From Peptoniphilus lacrimalis DSM 7455 (GTDB lineage Bacteria; Bacillota; Clostridia; Tissierellales; Peptoniphilaceae), in assembly GCF_000378725.1 (NCBI RefSeq), contig NZ_KB900367.1, forward strand, positions 124,001 to 188,000: a stretch of DNA of 64,000 nt, written 5' to 3'. Shown one piece after another: positions 60,186 to 64,000 of the stretch (positions are counted from its first letter, which is position 1; each line of letters opens with the position of its first letter). The position numbers were made by a program, and so were the translations under genes. Under the pieces are notes generated by a model. That model made no database searches. It saw nothing but the letters and a program-made list of their open reading frames with translations, and had not been told where the DNA came from.

Positions 60186-63100
60186 TTGGATTTTTTAGTT
60201 GATATTATTAATAATTTAAGACCCTTTGAAGAAATTTCAGATGCCCTTAAAGATTCTAAAAGCCCAATAGCTGTTTATGGCACAACAGAAGGATTTTGTG
60301 GTATTTTTTCTTACGCACTTTTTCGAAAACTTAATAAAAAATTATTGATAATTGCTGAAAATCGTCTGTCTGCAAGAAAGTATTATGAAGATCTTTTTAA
60401 TATTTCTCCTTTGAGGGTTTTGCTTTATCCTGAGAAGGATATTTTTTTGTATGATAGGGATTCAAAGTCTAGGGATAATTTGAAAACAAGATTAGGGACT
60501 ATTTCAAAAATTTTAACAGACGATTGGGACATTATTGTAACAACTCTAAGAGCCTTAGGAGATAAAATATCAGCAAGGGATATGTTTTTAAAAAACACCT
60601 TAACTCTAGAAAAATCTAAGGATATTGATATAAAAAGTTTAAATGCTAAACTTTTACAGATGGGCTATGAGAGATATCCACAAGTTGAAGGCATGGGTCA
60701 ATTTTCAATAAGAGGTAATATTATTGATATTGCAACATTCTCTGATAATTACAGAATAGAACTTTTTGATACAGAAATTGATTCCATTAGAACTTTTGAA
60801 CTAGAGAGTCAAAGGTCAATTGATTTTATTGATTCTGTTAAGATTTATCCCACTCTTGATATTTTAATTTCTCAAGATGATAGGTTAAATGCTGCAAAAA
60901 AAATTGAAAATGAAATTAATAAAACTAAGCTGAGCGGAGAAAGAAAAGATAGGCTTTTTGAAAAATTTTCACTTTACAAAAATAGGCTTGTTGAAGATGA
61001 GTATATACAAAACCCTGATCTTATAATTCCTTTTTTAAATGAGGATAAGTTGTCTGGAATTATTGATTTTATAGGTGAAGATACTATAAGTATTTTAAAT
61101 GAACCAAAACAGATATTAGAAAGAGAAGAAACTTTAGAGCTTGAAAACTCTGAAACGATTACTGAAATGATAACTTTTGGTGAGGCTCTGCCAAGCCATA
61201 AAAATATTTACTATCCATATTTAAATATTATTGATAAGTTAAGAAAAAGAAATCTATTAACTTTAAATGCACTGTTGACTTCACCGAAAGAATTTAGACC
61301 TAAGGCGATTGTTAATTTCAAGATGAAATCTATTACAAATTATAGGTCTAAAATTAAACTTTTTAGAGAGGATTTAGATTATTATCTTTCAAATGGATAC
61401 AAGGTAATCCTTTTAGGAGGCTCTTTAAAAAGAGCAAAAAGACTTCATAATTTTCTTTTAGAGTTTAATTTAAATGTTGAATTTAAAGAAGATAGAAATA
61501 CAGAATTTACGAATAATTTTGTCGTTACAACAGGTTCAGTAAATGCAGGATGTGAGTTTGCCCTTTCAAAAATTGTTATTATTAACTATGCAGAAATTTA
61601 TGGGACTTACAAGGAAAAGAAAAAGCCCAAGAGGAAAAAGGAAAAAATTTTAAACTTCGAGGACTTGCATGTAGGAGATTATGTAGTCCATGAAAGTCAT
61701 GGAATTGGAAAATATATTGGCACCGAGCAGCTTGAAGTTTCAGGAATAAAAAGAGATTATGTTGTTATTAAATATTTTGGTGATGACAAGCTATTTTTAC
61801 CTATAGAATCTCTTGATCTAATTTACAAATATACAGGAGATGAAAAAAAGGCTCCAAAACTGAATAAATTAAACTCTATTGAGTGGAATAAAACAAAGAG
61901 AAAAGCCAAAAAATCCATTGATGATATGGCAGATGATTTGATCAAGTTATATGCAGCTAGAGAATCAAAAAGTGGTTTTAAATTTTCAAAAGATTCCAGT
62001 TTTCAAAGAGAATTTGAAGATGCCTTTATTTATGAAGAAACTGATGGACAGCTTCTATCGTCTGAAGAAATAAAAAAAGATATGGAAGAAGCCCATCCTA
62101 TGGACAGACTTCTTTGTGCAGATGTAGGTTATGGAAAAACAGAAGTAGCTTTAAGAGCAGCCTTTAAGGCAATACTTGATGGCAAGCAAGTAGCATTTTT
62201 AGTACCAACAACAATTCTCGCCCAACAGCACTACAATATAATGGTGGAAAGATTTAAAGATTTTCCGGTGGAAGTAGGTATACTCTCTAGGTTCAGAACC
62301 AAAAAAGAGCAAAAGGAAACCATTGAAAAATTAAAAGCAGGAATTGTAGATATAGTTGTAGGCACTCACAGATTATTATCTAAAGATGTAGTCTTTAAAG
62401 ATTTAGGTTTACTAATTATAGACGAAGAGCAAAGATTTGGAGTGCGTCACAAAGAAAAATTAAAAATGCTAAAGGAAAATATTGACACCCTAACTCTATC
62501 AGCAACCCCCATACCTAGAACTTTACAAATGTCTATGATAGGCATAAGAGATATGTCTGTAATTGAAGAACCACCCGAAGAAAGATTTCCTGTAAAAACT
62601 TATGTTTTGGAATATAATCCTCTGATGGTGAGGGAAGCAATTTTAAGAGAAGTTGAAAGAGGCGGTCAAGTTTATTTTGTCTATAACAGAGTTGCAAATA
62701 TGGAATATAAACTTCAGCAACTAAGAGAACTTGTGCCAGAAGTAAGTTTTGTGATGGCTAACGGTCAGATGAATGAAAAAGATCTTGAAGACACTATGCT
62801 TTCATTTTTGAGAGGGGATGTAGATGTCTTATTGTGTTCAACAATAATTGAAACAGGGATGGACGTTCAAAATGCCAACACAATGATTATTACTGATTCA
62901 AATAGACTTGGATTATCACAGCTATATCAATTGAGAGGAAGAATAGGAAGGTCTTCAAGAGTTGCCTACGCATATTTTACCTATGAAAAAGATGTATCAA
63001 TTTCAGAAATAGCTCAAAAAAGGTTAAAAACAATTAAAGAATTTACAGAATTTGGCAGTGGATTTAAAATAGCTTTAAGAGATTTGGAAATCAGAGGTAG

Positions 63101-63659
63101 CGGTTCTATTTTGGGGTCAAAGCAACATGGTCATATAGATAATATAGGTTATGACCTTTACATGAAATATTTGACACAAGCCGTAAATAAATTGAAGGGA
63201 ATCGAAACTAGAGAAACCATTGAAACTGTAATTGATTTAAAAATCGATTCATATATACCAAAAACTTATATAGAAGATGAGCGTTTAAGACTAGAAATTT
63301 ATAATAAAATTTCTGTTTTAGAATCTGAAAAAGAATACAGCGATTTGATAGATGAATTGATAGATAGATTTTCAGATTTACCTAAAGAAGTTGTAAATCT
63401 TATGGATATATCCCTATTGAGATACAAGGCATCTAAGATAAATGTAATTTCAATAATTGAAAAAGATGGCAAATATACAATTAAATTAAATGAAGAAATC
63501 GGACTAAACTTAATAAAAGAGATGGGAGAAAATTTTAAATATATATCCTATGATTTATCTGAGCATTCAGAAATCATATTGGAAAAGTTAAAATATCCCA
63601 TGGAAGACTTAAAAAAAGCTTTAGTCATAATAAGTTCACAAAAAAATCACAACAAATAA
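60186..63659 (+). CDS. mfd: transcription-repair coupling factor
   Basis: Removes RNA polymerase stalled at lesions and recruits UvrA. In order: a UvrB-like N-terminal module (about 20-240), a linker, the CarD-like RNA-polymerase-interaction domain (about 490-570; HVGDYVVHESHGIGKYIG), the RecG-like motor with Walker A GYGKTE (Lys651) and DEEQ (746-749), the SATPIPRTL motif III, TRG region and a C-terminal regulatory domain. 1157 residues. TTG start with TGAGGTGAG; last gene of the glmU operon. Confidence 0.96.
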   Translation: MDFLVDIINNLRPFEEISDALKDSKSPIAVYGTTEGFCGIFSYALFRKLNKKLLIIAENRLSARKYYEDLFNISPLRVLLYPEKDIFLYDRDSKSRDNLKTRLGTISKILTDDWDIIVTTLRALGDKISARDMFLKNTLTLEKSKDIDIKSLNAKLLQMGYERYPQVEGMGQFSIRGNIIDIATFSDNYRIELFDTEIDSIRTFELESQRSIDFIDSVKIYPTLDILISQDDRLNAAKKIENEINKTKLSGERKDRLFEKFSLYKNRLVEDEYIQNPDLIIPFLNEDKLSGIIDFIGEDTISILNEPKQILEREETLELENSETITEMITFGEALPSHKNIYYPYLNIIDKLRKRNLLTLNALLTSPKEFRPKAIVNFKMKSITNYRSKIKLFREDLDYYLSNGYKVILLGGSLKRAKRLHNFLLEFNLNVEFKEDRNTEFTNNFVVTTGSVNAGCEFALSKIVIINYAEIYGTYKEKKKPKRKKEKILNFEDLHVGDYVVHESHGIGKYIGTEQLEVSGIKRDYVVIKYFGDDKLFLPIESLDLIYKYTGDEKKAPKLNKLNSIEWNKTKRKAKKSIDDMADDLIKLYAARESKSGFKFSKDSSFQREFEDAFIYEETDGQLLSSEEIKKDMEEAHPMDRLLCADVGYGKTEVALRAAFKAILDGKQVAFLVPTTILAQQHYNIMVERFKDFPVEVGILSRFRTKKEQKETIEKLKAGIVDIVVGTHRLLSKDVVFKDLGLLIIDEEQRFGVRHKEKLKMLKENIDTLTLSATPIPRTLQMSMIGIRDMSVIEEPPEERFPVKTYVLEYNPLMVREAILREVERGGQVYFVYNRVANMEYKLQQLRELVPEVSFVMANGQMNEKDLEDTMLSFLRGDVDVLLCSTIIETGMDVQNANTMIITDSNRLGLSQLYQLRGRIGRSSRVAYAYFTYEKDVSISEIAQKRLKTIKEFTEFGSGFKIALRDLEIRGSGSILGSKQHGHIDNIGYDLYMKYLTQAVNKLKGIETRETIETVIDLKIDSYIPKTYIEDERLRLEIYNKISVLESEKEYSDLIDELIDRFSDLPKEVVNLMDISLLRYKASKINVISIIEKDGKYTIKLNEEIGLNLIKEMGENFKYISYDLSEHSEIILEKLKYPMEDLKKALVIISSQKNHNK

Positions 63660-63712
63660 GACTTTATAGTGTATAATATAAATGTTTTATAATAAGATTA
63701 AGGAGTAGATGT

Positions 63713-64000
63713 ATGTTTTTAAAAAAATTCACAGTAGCTGTTCTTTCAGGATTAATGCTTGTAAGCTTGAGTGCTTGCGGTAAAGGACCAGAAGGAGTAG
63801 CAGCTAAAGTTAATGATGTTGAAATACCAATGGAAGATTTTTATAAATCTTATGCAATAAGAAGGAACCAATATGTTGCCAATGCTGGTGGAGATGAATC
63901 AGTTTTAGAAGGTCCAATAGACCCAACAGGCAAGCAATCAAAATTGACAGTAGATCAATATTTGAAAGACATTACGATTAAAGATTTAACTGAAACAGAA
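63713..64000 (+). CDS. PrsA/SurA-like foldase lipoprotein, 5' part only
   Basis: The first 96 residues of a secreted lipoprotein running off the window. It begins with a basic n-region (MFLKKF), hydrophobic core and lipobox LSAC with Cys22, so the mature protein is lipid-anchored. The next segment (VAAKVNDVEIPMEDFYKSY) is the SurA_N pattern found in PrsA-type peptidyl-prolyl isomerases before the PpiC domain; that domain is not yet reached. Start ATG 63713 lies 7 nt after AAGGAG; an ATG at 63709 is out of frame. A TATAAT lies at 63672-63677 with no clear -35. Confidence 0.75.
   Translation, partial: MFLKKFTVAVLSGLMLVSLSACGKGPEGVAAKVNDVEIPMEDFYKSYAIRRNQYVANAGGDESVLEGPIDPTGKQSKLTVDQYLKDITIKDLTETE

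Noticed and set aside
1-64000. CRISPR arrays, tRNA or rRNA genes, riboswitches, intact IS elements
   Set aside because: I looked in all gaps longer than about 100 bp and saw no repeat-spacer pattern, clover-leaf, conserved riboswitch core or terminal repeats.

Overview
The window is a strongly AT-rich (about 30% G+C by eye), densely packed stretch of a low-GC Gram-positive chromosome. Short intergenic gaps, AGGAGG/AGGTGAT ribosome binding sites, the WalRK-YycH-YycI-WalJ locus, a DnaD/DnaI pair and the tmk-DarA-holB-RicT string all point to a Firmicute. Class I aldolase, Na+/glutamate and NhaC-type transport, type 2 IPP isomerase, a PyrB/PyrI pair and a DUF3787-like protein fit an anaerobic coccus of the Tissierellia (Peptoniphilus/Anaerococcus/Finegoldia relatives). 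That placement is inference. I see no rRNA, tRNA, CRISPR array, intact insertion sequence or prophage; this is core chromosome.

Layout. 1-7.2 kb: the 3' end of a LacI-type regulator, class I aldolase, then RNase HI, dCMP deaminase, MscL with a zinc ribbon, a patatin phospholipase and a CoA-type Nudix hydrolase. A secreted G5/3D cell-wall protein follows, with WalR-like boxes around its promoter, then a membrane protein. 7.3-14.7 kb (minus): MprF plus a small hydrolase; then acetyltransferase, DnaD, DnaI, aminotransferase and a small membrane protein in one overlapping chain. 14.8-21.7 kb: an Lrp regulator with an operator-like palindrome, the complete walRK-yycHI-walJ operon and surE. 21.8-26.9 kb: a secreted stalk-domain protein with a metallothionein-like tail, a TraB/GumN protein, a HisC/CobD-like enzyme, a flavin-fold protein, a CmpB-like membrane protein and an HD protein.

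27-38.4 kb: isochorismatase, Orn/Lys/Arg decarboxylase, tmk, two tandem DarA-type c-di-AMP receptors, holB, ricT, a large membrane alpha/beta hydrolase, murB, rapZ and yvcK; then fni and a HutD-family gene. 38.5-42.3 kb: DUF2207-type membrane protein, RlmD-like RNA methyltransferase, a cysteine-free RIC/YtfE-type hemerythrin and an SDR. 42.3-42.85 kb is gene-free and holds two hairpins that may be a small RNA. 42.85-50.2 kb: NhaC, pyrB-pyrI-pyrK-pyrD, gltS, and a small PII-like protein paired with a CPA2 cation/proton antiporter. 50.3-56.9 kb: flavodoxin, a heterodimeric ABC exporter with one degenerate ATP site, a DUF3787-like protein, a PAP2 phosphatase, a frameshifted tautomerase and GAPDH. 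57.2-64 kb: glmU-prs-pth-mfd and the start of a PrsA-like foldase lipoprotein.

Themes. Envelope homeostasis recurs: WalRK and its likely target at 5.1 kb, MprF, MurB, RapZ/YvcK, GlmU, PAP2 and the foldase. Second-messenger and ion control recurs too: two DarA proteins, the PII-like protein beside an antiporter, and MscL. The items I judge most worth testing are the WalR-box cluster, the PII-like/antiporter pair, the tandem DarA paralogues, the Cys-rich stalk protein, the cysteine-free RIC protein, the tautomerase frameshift in an A8 tract, and the putative small RNA.
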